Assembly: GCA_040757355.1 (NCBI GenBank)
Contig: JBFLWY010000010.1
Coordinates: 9,268 to 73,267, forward strand
Reading direction: 5' to 3'
DNA length: 64,000 nt
DNA from: DTYU01 sp040757355
Lineage (GTDB): Bacteria; Bacillota; Desulfotomaculia; Desulfotomaculales; Ammonificaceae
This document shows, one piece after another, positions 15,020-23,850 of this stretch (its first letter is position 1; each line of letters begins with the position of its first letter). Both the position numbers and the translations under genes were made by a program. Below the pieces are notes generated by a model that was not told the DNA's origin, ran no database searches, and saw only the letters and a list, made by a program, of their open reading frames with translations.

Positions 15020-16144
15020 TTGGGCCTCAAAAGGGATTTTGAACGGTTTAAGCGCATAGTGGTCAAGGTCGGCACGAGTTCCCTGACAAAGAAAACCGGA
15101 AAACTCGACTTGCCTAAAATAGAAAAGCTCGTGCGCGAGCTTGCCGGCGTTCACACCGAAGGCAAGGAAGTGCTTCTGGTAACGTCGGGGGCGATAGGTG
15201 CGGGCATAGGGCGCCTGGGCTTGAAAACGCGCCCGCGGACCATCCCGGAGAAGCAGGCGTGCGCCGCAGTGGGACAGGGTCTCCTGTTACAGATTTACGA
15301 AAAGCTGTTTGCCGAAGAAGGAATTGCGGTGGGTCAGGTGCTGCTTACGCGGGACGACCTTTCCGACCGCCGCCGGTTTTTGAATGCACGCAACACCCTG
15401 CTGACTCTCTTGAAATACAGGGTTTTGCCGGTAATCAACGAAAACGACACGGTGGCGGTAGATGAAATCCGCTTCGGCGATAACGACACCCTCTCAGCGC
15501 TGGTTACCAACCTCGTTGACGCCGAGATGCTGCTGATCCTTTCCGATGTGGACGGCCTGTACACCGCCGACCCGCACTGCAACCCGGAGGCCAGGCTTAT
15601 TCCCGAGGTAACGGCGATTACGAACGAACTGCAAGCGCTGGCTTCAGGCACCGTTTCGCGCACCGGTACCGGCGGCATGATAACGAAGTTTCATGCCGCC
15701 CAGATCGTGGGCCGGGCCGGGGCGGTAATGGTCGTCGCCGCTGCTGACGCGGACAGTATCATCCGGCGGGTACTGGCGGGCGAGAACGTAGGGACGGTCT
15801 TCTGGCCGACCGAGCGCCTCGAGGGCCGCAAACGCTGGATCCTGTTCGGGGCTGCCGTTCAGGGGCGAATCTACGTCGATGAGGGTGCGGCGCGGGCGCT
15901 TTGCGACGACGGCAAAAGCCTGTTGCCCTCCGGGGTTGTGCGGGTTGAAGGCGATTTTGATGCCGGGCATCCGGTCAGCATCATCGACCATACGGGGAAT
16001 GAAATCGCGCGGGGTCTGGTTAACTATTCGGCCGCCGAGGTGGACCAGATCAAAGGCGCGAAAACCAAACGAATCATCGAACTTATCGGGGCGCAGCCCT
16101 TTGACGAAGTGGTTCACCGGAACAACCTTGTTTTGATGCATTAA
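15020..16144 (+). CDS. proB: Glutamate 5-kinase
   Basis: The first step of proline synthesis: ATP-dependent phosphorylation of glutamate. The 374-residue protein has the amino-acid-kinase core (RIVVKVGTSSLT, LLVTSGAIGAG, NENDTVAVDEIRFGDNDTLSA, LLILSDVDGLYTADP) and a C-terminal PUA domain (about 280-365). Start TTG at 15020 with GGGGAGG 11 bases upstream. The frame is open back to 14903, but that part is repeat-derived and would not be expected in ProB. proA lies two genes downstream. Confidence 0.94.
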   Translation: MGLKRDFERFKRIVVKVGTSSLTKKTGKLDLPKIEKLVRELAGVHTEGKEVLLVTSGAIGAGIGRLGLKTRPRTIPEKQACAAVGQGLLLQIYEKLFAEEGIAVGQVLLTRDDLSDRRRFLNARNTLLTLLKYRVLPVINENDTVAVDEIRFGDNDTLSALVTNLVDAEMLLILSDVDGLYTADPHCNPEARLIPEVTAITNELQALASGTVSRTGTGGMITKFHAAQIVGRAGAVMVVAAADADSIIRRVLAGENVGTVFWPTERLEGRKRWILFGAAVQGRIYVDEGAARALCDDGKSLLPSGVVRVEGDFDAGHPVSIIDHTGNEIARGLVNYSAAEVDQIKGAKTKRIIELIGAQPFDEVVHRNNLVLMH

Positions 16145-16158
16145 ACGGAGGATGCAAG

Positions 16159-16653
16159 ATGGAAAGACTGTGGGCGCCCTGGCGGGCGGTTTACGTTACC
16201 CAGACCAAGGACGAGGATAAGGCCAAATGTATCTTCTGCGCCAAACTGAACGACACCAAGGATGCTGAAAACTTCCTCCTGGTACGCCGGGAGTTGTGCT
16301 TTGTGCTCATGAACCTTTACCCGTACAACAACGGGCACCTGCTGCTGTCCCCAAACCGGCATGTAGCGGACATCACTGAGCTTACGCCGGACGAATCGCT
16401 TGCGCTTTTCCAGCTCACGCAGGAAATGGTGGAATTAATCCGGCGGGTGATGCAGCCGCACGGGTTCAACATCGGAATCAACCTGGGGCGGGTTGCCGGC
16501 GCAGGTTTCCCCGGCCATTTCCACATCCACATCGTACCGCGCTGGGACGGAGACACCAGCTTTATGCCGGTTGTCGGGGACGTTAAGGTGATCTCGGAGG
16601 GTTTGGACCAGACATATGCGAAACTGAGGCATGGACTGGAGGCGGAAGGCTGA
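16159..16653 (+). CDS. HIT-family nucleotide hydrolase/transferase
   Basis: 164 residues with the histidine triad GHFHIHIVPRW near residue 115 and a CIFC...KD zinc-binding start typical of the Ap4A phosphorylase/HIT branch. Such proteins cleave dinucleoside polyphosphates or AMP conjugates. It starts 14 bases after proB behind CGGAGG, so it is in the proBA operon, although an inverted-repeat element separates it from proA. Confidence 0.9.
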   Translation: MERLWAPWRAVYVTQTKDEDKAKCIFCAKLNDTKDAENFLLVRRELCFVLMNLYPYNNGHLLLSPNRHVADITELTPDESLALFQLTQEMVELIRRVMQPHGFNIGINLGRVAGAGFPGHFHIHIVPRWDGDTSFMPVVGDVKVISEGLDQTYAKLRHGLEAEG

Positions 16654-16794
16654 ACCGCCAAGACGCCAAGCACACATATAAGGAAAGAATCCTGTAAAAG
16701 CAGATTATGAGATATTGCGAAGGATCTTTTAAGACGGGAGAAAGAAATATTAAAGAAGACCCTGGCAATTATTGATCTTGGCGCCTTGGCGGTT
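16653..16794. repeat. 142-bp spacer bounded by inverted AACCGCCAAG...CGCCAAG
   Basis: The sequence AACCGCCAAGACGCCAAG at 16653-16670 is inverted at 16777-16794 with a single mismatch. It fills the HIT-proA spacer. No gene is visible. Confidence 0.5.
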
Positions 16795-16817
16795 AAAAGG
16801 ATAAAGGGGGAAGTATA

Positions 16818-18077
16818 ATGAACGAAATTGAATCGGCGGTAACGGAAAAGGCGAAACGGGCGAAAGAGGCTGCACGGCGCCTGGCGTACATGTCAACAAA
16901 GGAGAAGGACGCCGGGCTTCTGGCGATGGCCGATGCACTGGAGGTGAATATGGCGGAGATCCTGGATGCGAATGCGCGGGACCTTGAGGCGGGCAGGGCA
17001 AAGGGCTTGAGCGGTGCGCTTCTCGACCGTTTGATGCTCAACGAAGCACGCGTAAGGGAAATGGCGCAGGGATTGCGGGATGTGGTACGCCTGCCTGACC
17101 CGGTAGGCGAGGTGGTGGCCATGTGGCTGCGGCCGAACGGCCTTGAAGTCGGCCAGATGCGGGTGCCGCTCGGGGTCATCGGGATCATTTACGAAGCGCG
17201 CCCCAACGTGACCGTTGACGCCGCCGGGTTATGTCTCAAGGCGGGAAACGCGGTGGTGTTGCGCGGCGGGTCAGAGGCCATTCACTCCAACACCGCCATC
17301 ACGCGCGTTATCGCTCAGGCGGCCAACAACGCCGGCATTCCTCAAGGAGCGGTCGAGTTCATCGACCGGACGGAGCGGGAAGCGGCCCAAGTGCTGATGC
17401 GGCTGAACGAATACGTCGACGTGCTCATCCCGCGGGGCGGCGCGGGGTTGATTCAGACCGTGGTAAAGACGGCCACCGTACCCGTTATTGAGACCGGGGT
17501 GGGCAACTGCCACACGTACATTGACGAGTTTGCCGACCTGAAAAAGGCGGAGCCGATCGTGATTAACGCCAAATGCCAGCGCCCCGGTGTCTGCAACGCC
17601 ATGGAGACCCTGCTGGTGCACCGGTCCGTGGCACCCTCCTTCCTGCCGGCGATTGCGGAACGGCTGAAAGAGCGGGGCGTGGAGATCAGGGGGTGTCCGG
17701 AGACCCTGAAGTACGTTCACTGGGCAACTCCCGCCACTGAAGACGACTGGTTCACGGAGTATCTCGACCTGATTTTGGCGGTAAGGGTGGTGGCAAGCCT
17801 GGACGAGGCGATCGAGCACATCTACCGGTACGGCACGAAGCATTCGGAAGCGATCATCACGGAGAACTACACAAACGCACGCCGCTTCCTGAAAGAGATT
17901 GACGCTGCAGCCGTTTACGTCAACGCCTCCACCAGGTTTACCGACGGCGGGCAGTTCGGGTTCGGTGCGGAAATCGGGATCTCCACGCAGAAGCTCCACG
18001 CCCGGGGGCCGATGGGGTTGAAGGAGTTAACGACTGTTAAGTATATCATTTTTGGTGAGGGTCAGGTCAGGGAGTAA
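16818..18077 (+). CDS. proA: Gamma-glutamyl phosphate reductase
   Basis: The second enzyme of proline synthesis, using NADPH to make glutamate semialdehyde. The 419 residues match the family throughout: PLGVIGIIYEARPNVTVDAAGLCLKAGNA, LRGGSEAIHSN, the catalytic cysteine in NAKCQRPGVCNAMETLL, and the terminal RGPMGLKELTTVKY. The Shine-Dalgarno site is AGGGGGAA. No gene is visible in the 274 bases that follow except the nadD promoter. Confidence 0.96.
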   Translation: MNEIESAVTEKAKRAKEAARRLAYMSTKEKDAGLLAMADALEVNMAEILDANARDLEAGRAKGLSGALLDRLMLNEARVREMAQGLRDVVRLPDPVGEVVAMWLRPNGLEVGQMRVPLGVIGIIYEARPNVTVDAAGLCLKAGNAVVLRGGSEAIHSNTAITRVIAQAANNAGIPQGAVEFIDRTEREAAQVLMRLNEYVDVLIPRGGAGLIQTVVKTATVPVIETGVGNCHTYIDEFADLKKAEPIVINAKCQRPGVCNAMETLLVHRSVAPSFLPAIAERLKERGVEIRGCPETLKYVHWATPATEDDWFTEYLDLILAVRVVASLDEAIEHIYRYGTKHSEAIITENYTNARRFLKEIDAAAVYVNASTRFTDGGQFGFGAEIGISTQKLHARGPMGLKELTTVKYIIFGEGQVRE

Positions 18078-18291
18078 CCATGGTCCGAAAGCGGCCATAG
18101 AATAACTGGAGACACGGCACCCGGAACGCCGGGTACAGTATTATTTTGAAGAGCGGCACCGTAGAGCGACAGGGTGGTTCCTGCTATCTCTGGAGCAAAA
18201 ACTGGTAAGGATACAAACAGGCTCGAAACAGGTCGAATGCCGGAAAGTATTAATTTGCGTGCTATTTTTCGGAATAACGAACGGTAGAGAA

Positions 18292-18320
18292 TTGATTATT
18301 CCTGGTTAGGCAGTTATAAT
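18292..18320 (+). promoter_or_regulatory. Sigma-A-type promoter upstream of nadD
   Basis: TTGATT at 18292-18297, a 17-base spacer, and TATAAT at 18315-18320. It lies 31 bases before the nadD start. The 18078-18291 stretch before it shows nothing else. Confidence 0.7.
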
Positions 18321-18351
18321 TGAGGACAAACGGGGTGTTTAACCGCGAGAG

Positions 18352-18951
18352 ATGCAAATCGGAATGATGGGAGGGACCTTCGACCCTATCCATTACGGCC
18401 ATCTGGTTGCTGCAGAGGCGGCACGGTACGAGTTTAGCCTAGACAAAGTGGTATTCATCCCGGCGGGGCAGCCGCCCCATAAACCGGACCGGCAAGTATC
18501 GCCGGCGTTTCACCGCGTGGCGATGGTACGGCTGGGAATATCCTCAAACCCGTACTTTGAAATTTCGACTGTGGAAGTAGAGCGGCCGGGGCCTTCTTTT
18601 ACGGTGGACACCCTCGCTGAGTTCCGGCGGCTTTACCCGTCTGCGGTGCTGTATTTTATCACCGGTGCGGATGCGGTGGCGGAAATTCAAACCTGGCACC
18701 GGTTTGAAGAGCTGCTGCGGCTTTGTTTGCTGGTGGGTGTCAGCCGGCCGGGATACCCTTTGGAGGACCTGCAGGAGGGGCTGGCAGGGCTCGACTGTGA
18801 ATTCCGGCAGCGAATTCGCTTGCTCCCGGTTCCCGGGGTGGCCGTTTCCTCATCGGAAATCCGGGAGCGGGTCCACGCAGGGAAACCCATAAAGTACCTG
18901 CTGCCGGAAGCGGTGGAGGAGTATGTCATCCGGCAGGGGCTGTACCTTTAG
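18352..18951 (+). CDS. nadD: Nicotinate-mononucleotide adenylyltransferase
   Basis: Makes deamido-NAD from nicotinate mononucleotide and ATP. It is a 199-residue Rossmann nucleotidyltransferase with GGTFDPIHYGHLVAAE (the HxGH motif), FIPAGQPPHKPDR and the SSSEIRERVHAGKPIKYLLPEAVEEYI-like C-terminal motif. It begins at ATG 18352 directly after a GCGAGAG stretch. In relatives yqeK and rsfS follow; here yqeK is replaced by an RRM gene. Confidence 0.94.
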   Translation: MQIGMMGGTFDPIHYGHLVAAEAARYEFSLDKVVFIPAGQPPHKPDRQVSPAFHRVAMVRLGISSNPYFEISTVEVERPGPSFTVDTLAEFRRLYPSAVLYFITGADAVAEIQTWHRFEELLRLCLLVGVSRPGYPLEDLQEGLAGLDCEFRQRIRLLPVPGVAVSSSEIRERVHAGKPIKYLLPEAVEEYVIRQGLYL

Positions 18952-19010
18952 GGGTGCATCGGGGTTTTACTCGTTGCTAATAATAACTATTGGGAAAAGA
19001 GGTGAACTCA

Positions 19011-19274
19011 TTGGCTCGGACCCTTTACGTGGGCAACTTACCGTGGGCGACACGGGCGGAAGACCTGGCTGCGGCCTTTGCGGCTTACGGTGAGGTGCTG
19101 TCCAGCCGGATCATTTCCGACCGGCAAACAGGGCGTTCCCGGGGCTTCGGCTTCGTCGAAGTGCGCGACGAGGATGCAGAAGCGATGATTGCTGCGTTGA
19201 ACGGCAGCGAATTGGGCGGCCGGGTAATCGTCGTGAACGAAGCGCGGGAGCGGCAGGAAGAGGCCAGGCGGTAA
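19011..19274 (+). CDS. RRM-domain RNA-binding protein
   Basis: 87 residues forming a single RNA recognition motif: RNP2 (LYVGNL, residues 4-9) and RNP1 (RGFGFVEV, about 43-50), with a short basic/acidic tail. The start is TTG at 19011, with AGAGGTG six bases upstream. Small RRM proteins of this type occur in cyanobacteria and some clostridia, where they are often stress or cold induced. The RNA target is unknown. It sits between nadD and rsfS. Confidence 0.9.
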   Translation: MARTLYVGNLPWATRAEDLAAAFAAYGEVLSSRIISDRQTGRSRGFGFVEVRDEDAEAMIAALNGSELGGRVIVVNEARERQEEARR

Positions 19275-19298
19275 GCTCATTCAGAGAGGTGGATGTTA

Positions 19299-19406
19299 CC
19301 CAGCACTCAACTGAGGGAGCGGTGGCATGACCAGAAAACGGGAGTTTATGGAGAAGCCATATATGTCAAGGGTTAACGGAGCCGTGTCTCTGAGTTGAGT
19401 GCTGGG
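19299..19406. repeat. 108-bp element with CCCAGCACTCAACT inverted ends
   Basis: CCCAGCACTCAACT and AGTTGAGTGCTGGG form a perfect 14-bp terminal inverted repeat of the family seen at 14716 and 14845. The interior differs from those copies. It occupies the RRM-rsfS spacer, and its right end abuts the rsfS ribosome-binding site. Confidence 0.65.
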
Positions 19407-19425
19407 TCGTCGAGGGGGAATGATA

Positions 19426-19788
19426 TTGGACCTCGGTCCCCAGGTTTTGCTAGACCTGGTCGTTCAGGCCGCCGAAGAGAAGAAAGCATTTGATATTTTA
19501 ATTTTACATGTAAGCAAACTTACAACGTTGTGCGACTATTTTGTCATAATGAGCGGCCGGTCCACAACACAGGTTAAGGCAATAGCCGAGTACATCCAGG
19601 ATAAGCTTACGGAACAAGGGATTCCGGTTCCGCGCCGGGAGGGGTTCCGCAAGGGCCACTGGGTGTTGTTGGATTACGGGGATATAGTGGTGCATGTGTT
19701 TCAGGAGGCGGAGCGCGAGTTTTACGGTCTCGAACGTCTGTGGCGGGATGCCCCGATAATTAAACCAGCAGTTAGTGGCTTGACCTGA
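19426..19788 (+). CDS. rsfS: Ribosomal silencing factor RsfS
   Basis: Binds L14 and blocks 30S/50S joining in starvation. About 120 residues of the Iojap/DUF143 family: HVSKLTTLCDYFVIMSGRSTTQVKAIAEY, then GHWVLLDYGDIVVHVFQEAEREFYGLERLW. GAGGGGG at 19411 with a 7-base spacer favours TTG at 19426; ATG at 19420 is in the same frame but too close. It lies 30 bases upstream of the tRNA-Ala gene. Confidence 0.92.
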   Translation: MDLGPQVLLDLVVQAAEEKKAFDILILHVSKLTTLCDYFVIMSGRSTTQVKAIAEYIQDKLTEQGIPVPRREGFRKGHWVLLDYGDIVVHVFQEAEREFYGLERLWRDAPIIKPAVSGLT

Positions 19789-19819
19789 AAGCACTTTTTT
19801 CTTATAATTGATTTTGCGT

Positions 19820-19894
19820 GGGGCTGTAGCGCAGTGGGAGCGCGTTTCCTTGGCATGGAAAAGGCCGCGGGTTCAATTCCCGCCAGCTCCACCA
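19820..19894 (+). tRNA. tRNA-Ala (anticodon GGC)
   Basis: A full cloverleaf with acceptor GGGGCTG/CAGCTCC, D arm GCGC/GCGC, anticodon loop TTGGCAT in a TTTCC/GGAAA stem, T arm with GGTTCAATTCC, and an encoded CCA at 19892-19894. Confidence 0.95.
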
Positions 19895-19948
19895 TGATTG
19901 TCGGCACGAAGCCTCTTGTCTTGGATCTGGACGGAGGCTTTCATTCTT

Positions 19949-20069
19949 AGAAGTCAGAAGACAGGAGTCAGGAGCCAGAAGTCAGAAGCCAGAGAGTAAA
20001 AGACAGTTATTGAAAACGGATTCTCCATGCTTCTTATTCTGGATTCTAGCTCCTGGATTCTGCATTCTT
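19949..20069. repeat. AGAAGTCAG/AGCCAG tandem with inverted partner
   Basis: Seven-base units (AGAAGTC, AGGAGCC, AGAAGCC) at 19949-19994 face TCTGGATTCTAGCTCCTGGA at 20038-20057 in partial inverted orientation. It is a low-complexity spacer between tRNA-Ala and leuS. No T-box motif is visible. Confidence 0.4.
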
Positions 20070-20097
20070 GACCCCAAATTTAGTCAGGAGGGAACTC

Positions 20098-22572
20098 GTG
20101 GAAGACAGATACCCGTTTTCCCGTATAGAGGAGAAGTGGCAGAAGCGCTGGGAGGAAGAGGGGCTTTATATCGTTGACGACTTTGATGCGCGCCCTAAGT
20201 ATTACTGTCTGGAAATGTTCCCCTACCCTTCCGGGAAACTGCACATGGGGCACGTCCGCAACTACGCCATTGGAGATGTAGTGGCGCGGTTCAAGACGAT
20301 GCGGGGTTTCGCCGTATTGCACCCGATGGGCTGGGACGCCTTCGGCCTGCCGGCGGAGAACGCTGCTATCAAACACGGCGTTCACCCGCGGGATTGGACC
20401 TGGGAGAACATAACCTTCATGCGTGAGCAGCTAAAGCAACTCGGGCTCAGCTACGACTGGCGGCGGGAGTTCGCCACCTGTCATCCCGGCTACTACCAGT
20501 GGACCCAGTGGCTTTTCCTGCAGTTTTACCGCCACGGCCTGGCATATAAGAAAAAAGCGCCGGTTAACTGGTGCCCTTCGTGCGCCACAGTGCTGGCTAA
20601 CGAGCAGGTCGTCGCCGGCGCCTGTGAGCGTTGCAAGACGCCGGTCACCAGGCGGGAGCTCAAGCAGTGGTTTTTCAAGATCACCGACTATGCCCGGCGC
20701 TTACTTGAAGATATTGATAAGCTCCCCGGCTGGCCGGAAAAGGTAAAAGTGATGCAAGAAAACTGGATCGGCCGGAGCGAGGGCGCACTTGTGACCTTTC
20801 CGGTGTTAGACCATCCGGCGGAAATACCCGTTTACACCACCCGCCCAGACACGCTCTACGGTGTTACGTACATGGTTCTCGCACCTGAGCACCCGCTCGT
20901 GAAGGAATTGACCGCGCCCGAGCTGAAGGAGTCGGTGGCCGAGTTTATCGAGCGGGCGCAGAACCTCAGCGAACTCAGCCGCACCGCCGGCGATGCCGAG
21001 AAGGAAGGACTTTTTATCGGCGCTTACTGCGAGAACCGCCTGACCGGGGAAAGCGTCCCGGTTTTCATCGCGAATTACGTCCTTATGGAGTACGGTACCG
21101 GGGCGGTAATGGGTGTCCCCGCACACGACCAGCGGGACTTCGAATTCGCCAGAAAGTACAACCTGCCGATCAAGGTCGTTATCCAGCCGCCTGGGACCGA
21201 GCTTCAACCGGATGCGATGATAGAGGCGTATGTCGACGAGGGGATAATGGCCAACTCAGGCCCCTTCAACGGGATGGGAAACATAGAGGGTATGAAGGCT
21301 GTTACCGCCTACCTGGAAGAGAAGGGCTGGGGGGAGTATCAGGTTACTTACCGGCTGAGGGACTGGCTCATCTCACGGCAGCGCTATTGGGGGGCGCCCA
21401 TCCCGATCGTTTACTGTGAAAAATGCGGCACCCTTCCGGTTCCGGAAAGGGATTTGCCCGTGCTGCTGCCTTACGATGTGGCTTTTAAACCTACAGGGGA
21501 GTCACCGCTCAAAGACTGCCGGGAATTCGTGAGTACCACCTGCCCTAGCTGCGGCGGGCCGGCTTCTCGGGAGACGGACACGATGGACACGTTTATCTGT
21601 TCCTCCTGGTACTATTTCCGCTACACGAGCCCGCGTGAGGAGAACGCTCCCTGGGACCGGGCGAAGGTGGACCGCTGGCTCCCCGTAGACCAGTACATTG
21701 GTGGTGTGGAACATGCCATCCTGCACCTGCTGTACTCGCGGTTTTTTACCAAGTTTCTTCGCGACATCGGACTTGTAGGCATCGAGGAGCCTTTTACGAA
21801 TCTACTGACGCAGGGGATGGTCTTGAAAGACGGTGCCAAGATGTCAAAGTCGAAAGGTAATATTGTCAGCCCGGAAGAGATCATGTCCAGGTACGGAGCG
21901 GATACCACCAGGCTTTTCATCCTTTTCGCCGCGCCGCCGGAAAGGGACCTTGAGTGGAGTGACCAGGGAGTTGAAGGGTGCGCCAGGTTCCTGAACCGCG
22001 TCTGGCGGATTGTCAATGCCATACTGCCCGAGGTCAAAAAGGCCGCCATGCCCAAAAACGACTTGGTCGGGGTAAACCGGGAACTGCGCCGTCTTACACA
22101 CGTTACGATAAAAAAGGTGACGGAAGACATTGAACGCTTTAACTTCAATACCGCAATAAGCGCCGTTATGGAACTGGTCAACGGCATATACCAGTTCTGC
22201 GACCGGGTGCCGGAAGTCGACCGGGATCCGGGCGCGCTGCGCGAGGCGGCCCAAACGGTGGCTGTGCTCCTTTCTCCTTTTGCACCCCACATCAGTGAAG
22301 AACTGTGGGCGCGTCTCGGGTACAAAACCAGCGTTCACCGGCAGCCCTGGCCTGATTACGACCCCGACCTGCTTGTTCAGGAGAAGGTCACGGTGGTGGT
22401 GCAGATTAACGGAAAAGTACGGGGGCGGATTATGCTGCCGCCGGCGGCCACCCCGCAAGAGATGCAGGACGAAGCGCTGCGGGAACCCCGCATCCGGGAG
22501 CTACTGGCTGGCAGGACAATGAGCAAGGTGGTAACGGTGCCCGGCAGACTTGTTAACATCGTTGTGAAATAG
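20098..22572 (+). CDS. leuS: Leucyl-tRNA synthetase
   Basis: Charges tRNA-Leu. The 824-residue class I synthetase has the HIGH-type motif in YPSGKLHMGHVRNY (about residue 43), a CP1 editing domain (PVYTTRPDTLYGVTYMVLAPEHP), a zinc-ribbon-like CPSCAT/CERCKTP segment, and KMSKSKGN near residue 583. The start is GTG at 20098, since AGGAGGG lies six bases upstream; the frame upstream to 20068 lacks a site. Regulation is not obvious because no T-box is present. Confidence 0.96.
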   Translation: MEDRYPFSRIEEKWQKRWEEEGLYIVDDFDARPKYYCLEMFPYPSGKLHMGHVRNYAIGDVVARFKTMRGFAVLHPMGWDAFGLPAENAAIKHGVHPRDWTWENITFMREQLKQLGLSYDWRREFATCHPGYYQWTQWLFLQFYRHGLAYKKKAPVNWCPSCATVLANEQVVAGACERCKTPVTRRELKQWFFKITDYARRLLEDIDKLPGWPEKVKVMQENWIGRSEGALVTFPVLDHPAEIPVYTTRPDTLYGVTYMVLAPEHPLVKELTAPELKESVAEFIERAQNLSELSRTAGDAEKEGLFIGAYCENRLTGESVPVFIANYVLMEYGTGAVMGVPAHDQRDFEFARKYNLPIKVVIQPPGTELQPDAMIEAYVDEGIMANSGPFNGMGNIEGMKAVTAYLEEKGWGEYQVTYRLRDWLISRQRYWGAPIPIVYCEKCGTLPVPERDLPVLLPYDVAFKPTGESPLKDCREFVSTTCPSCGGPASRETDTMDTFICSSWYYFRYTSPREENAPWDRAKVDRWLPVDQYIGGVEHAILHLLYSRFFTKFLRDIGLVGIEEPFTNLLTQGMVLKDGAKMSKSKGNIVSPEEIMSRYGADTTRLFILFAAPPERDLEWSDQGVEGCARFLNRVWRIVNAILPEVKKAAMPKNDLVGVNRELRRLTHVTIKKVTEDIERFNFNTAISAVMELVNGIYQFCDRVPEVDRDPGALREAAQTVAVLLSPFAPHISEELWARLGYKTSVHRQPWPDYDPDLLVQEKVTVVVQINGKVRGRIMLPPAATPQEMQDEALREPRIRELLAGRTMSKVVTVPGRLVNIVVK

Positions 22573-22671
22573 CCTGCCGTTATTCAAGTAAAGAAATCAT
22601 TCAAGCTGGCAAGCTTTTTGCTTAGGATAAAGCATACGAGGGAGAAAACTTGTCACAAAGGAGGTTTCACA

Positions 22672-23103
22672 ATGTTTCGCCGGGTTTTAGTGGCAATAGA
22701 CGGGTCAGAGTATTCATACGCTGCTCTCCGAAGGGCGGTGGAGGTCCTAAAACTTTCGCCGATTACCCAGGTTGCCGTCATTGAGGCGGTGCCGCCGGTG
22801 GATCCGAGCATTGAGTACGTTCCCTGGGTTTCCCCGTCACAGTTGGAGGAAGCGGAGCGCAAGCGTGCGAAAGAAGACCTGGAAAAGGCGCTCAACATCC
22901 TGCAGGAAGCCGGGATAGAGGGAAAACCGGTCATTAAAATCGGCAACGCTGCTGAAGAGATTGTCAATGCGGCCAAGGACGGAAATTACGAGCTTATCGT
23001 TATGGGGCGGCGGGGTACAAACCCGTTGACCGGGGTACTGCTCGGCAGCGTGAGCCAGCGGGTATTACAGTTATCCGAATGCCCGGTTTTTGTAGGAAAG
23101 TAG
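22672..23103 (+). CDS. Universal stress protein, UspA family (copy 1)
   Basis: 143 residues. RVLVAIDGSEYSYAALRRAVE at the start and GRRGTNPLTGVLLGSVSQRVLQLSECPVFV at the end form the ATP-binding Usp pattern (G-2x-G-9x-G-S/T). ATG 22672 is preceded by AAAGGAGG. It opens the sulfur-anion/stress locus; a second Usp gene lies at 29121. The 287 bases after it hold a hairpin motif, a terminator and a sigma54 promoter. Confidence 0.92.
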   Translation: MFRRVLVAIDGSEYSYAALRRAVEVLKLSPITQVAVIEAVPPVDPSIEYVPWVSPSQLEEAERKRAKEDLEKALNILQEAGIEGKPVIKIGNAAEEIVNAAKDGNYELIVMGRRGTNPLTGVLLGSVSQRVLQLSECPVFVGK

Positions 23104-23226
23104 ACCGGTGGGTGAGTCTTGACCACTAACGAGAGAGAAATAACCAGGGACGGAACAACTCCTTTTTCTTAACGTGAAAGAGCCCTGCTGTTGCTGTAAT
23201 TCTAATTAAAGCAGAAAAACCGGGGT

Positions 23227-23253
23227 GGTTTTTCCCACCTGGTGGGCAGTAAA
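23227..23253. repeat. TTTTTCCCACCTGGTGGGCAGTAAA hairpin motif
   Basis: The core CCCACCTGGTGGG is a palindrome flanked by T-rich sequence and AGTAAA. A closely related motif occurs at 45026-45061 beyond the mobile element. Function unknown. Confidence 0.35.
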
Positions 23254-23272
23254 ATTCTCACTTGTTGAAAGA

Positions 23273-23317
23273 CCGCGGGATGCCGCTAAGACCATAACGG
23301 CATCCCGCGGTTATTTT
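23273..23317 (+). terminator. Strong terminator before the sigma54 promoter
   Basis: A perfect 13-bp stem CCGCGGGATGCCG / CGGCATCCCGCGG with a 12-base loop, followed by TTATTTTC. It isolates the downstream operon from the usp gene. Confidence 0.8.
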
Positions 23318-23331
23318 CGGCATTAAAAAAA

Positions 23332-23347
23332 TGGCATGGTTTTTGCT
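23332..23347 (+). promoter_or_regulatory. Sigma54 (-24/-12) promoter
   Basis: TGGCATGGTTTTTGCT matches TGGCACG-N4-TTGCW with one mismatch and has the exact GG-N10-GC spacing. It lies 43 bases upstream of the GTG at 23390. The NtrC-type regulator encoded at 27607 is the obvious activator candidate. Confidence 0.75.
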
Positions 23348-23389
23348 AGATTAAAGTTTAGCAGTTCGAACGCTGAGGGAGATGGAGTA

Positions 23390-23752
23390 GTGGAAACGGA
23401 GCACGATAATCAGCGAAGGGGACGTTCAAAACACTTAAGGATCCTGGTCATTTTAGCTGTAGTAGGCGCAGTTGTTCTCTTCCTGCGCGCGACCGTCCTG
23501 CGTGTGGAGACACAAACAGGTTCGTATTCGACCGGCGGGTTGGAAATTTCCGCGGTTGCGGTCGGGTTCCTGGTCTTGTTTCTGAGCGGTATTTGTTACG
23601 GGCTTTGGGTACTTCTCTTAGAGCATTACATAGCCTTTTCGCTCACCCGGGACTGGGTTGTCGGGATTCTCAGGGAGTCCGGCGGGAGCGAAAAGGAGAC
23701 AAAAGAGCATGGTGGAATGCGGTTTAATAATGAAACAAAACACGCATTTTAA
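23390..23752 (+). CDS. Small membrane protein, first gene of the sigma54-controlled locus
   Basis: About 120 residues. A charged N-terminus (about 20 residues) is followed by two hydrophobic segments (about 21-37 and 60-82) and a polar tail. I do not recognise a family. The start is GTG at 23390 with GGGAGATGGAG upstream, 43 bases after a -24/-12 promoter. Its place at the head of a locus of TauE-type permeases suggests an accessory membrane subunit, but this is inference. Confidence 0.65.
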   Translation: METEHDNQRRGRSKHLRILVILAVVGAVVLFLRATVLRVETQTGSYSTGGLEISAVAVGFLVLFLSGICYGLWVLLLEHYIAFSLTRDWVVGILRESGGSEKETKEHGGMRFNNETKHAF

Positions 23753-23772
23753 ATTCAAAAGAGTCCCCTATC

Positions 23773-23823
23773 GTGGTAGTATGGCCGGCCGGTGAACGCC
23801 GGCCGCCATACCCACTAATTTTA
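23773..23823 (+). terminator. Hairpin between two small membrane-protein genes
   Basis: GTGGTAGTATGGCCGGC pairs with GCCGGCCGCCATACCCAC around GGTGAAC, followed by TAATTTTA. It could end or attenuate the transcript from the sigma54 promoter. Confidence 0.55.
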
Positions 23824-23850
23824 TAAACTTTTGAAAGGGAGGGTTCTCGG

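Noticed and set aside
19722..19907. Minus-strand frame with a GIEPAAFSMPRKRAPTALQP-like product
   Set aside because: It is the antisense of the tRNA-Ala gene; such products are well-known false annotations.
19895..20097. Possible T-box leader for leuS
   Set aside because: No AGGGTGGNACCGCG-type antiterminator or specifier structure is visible; the region is a low-complexity repeat.
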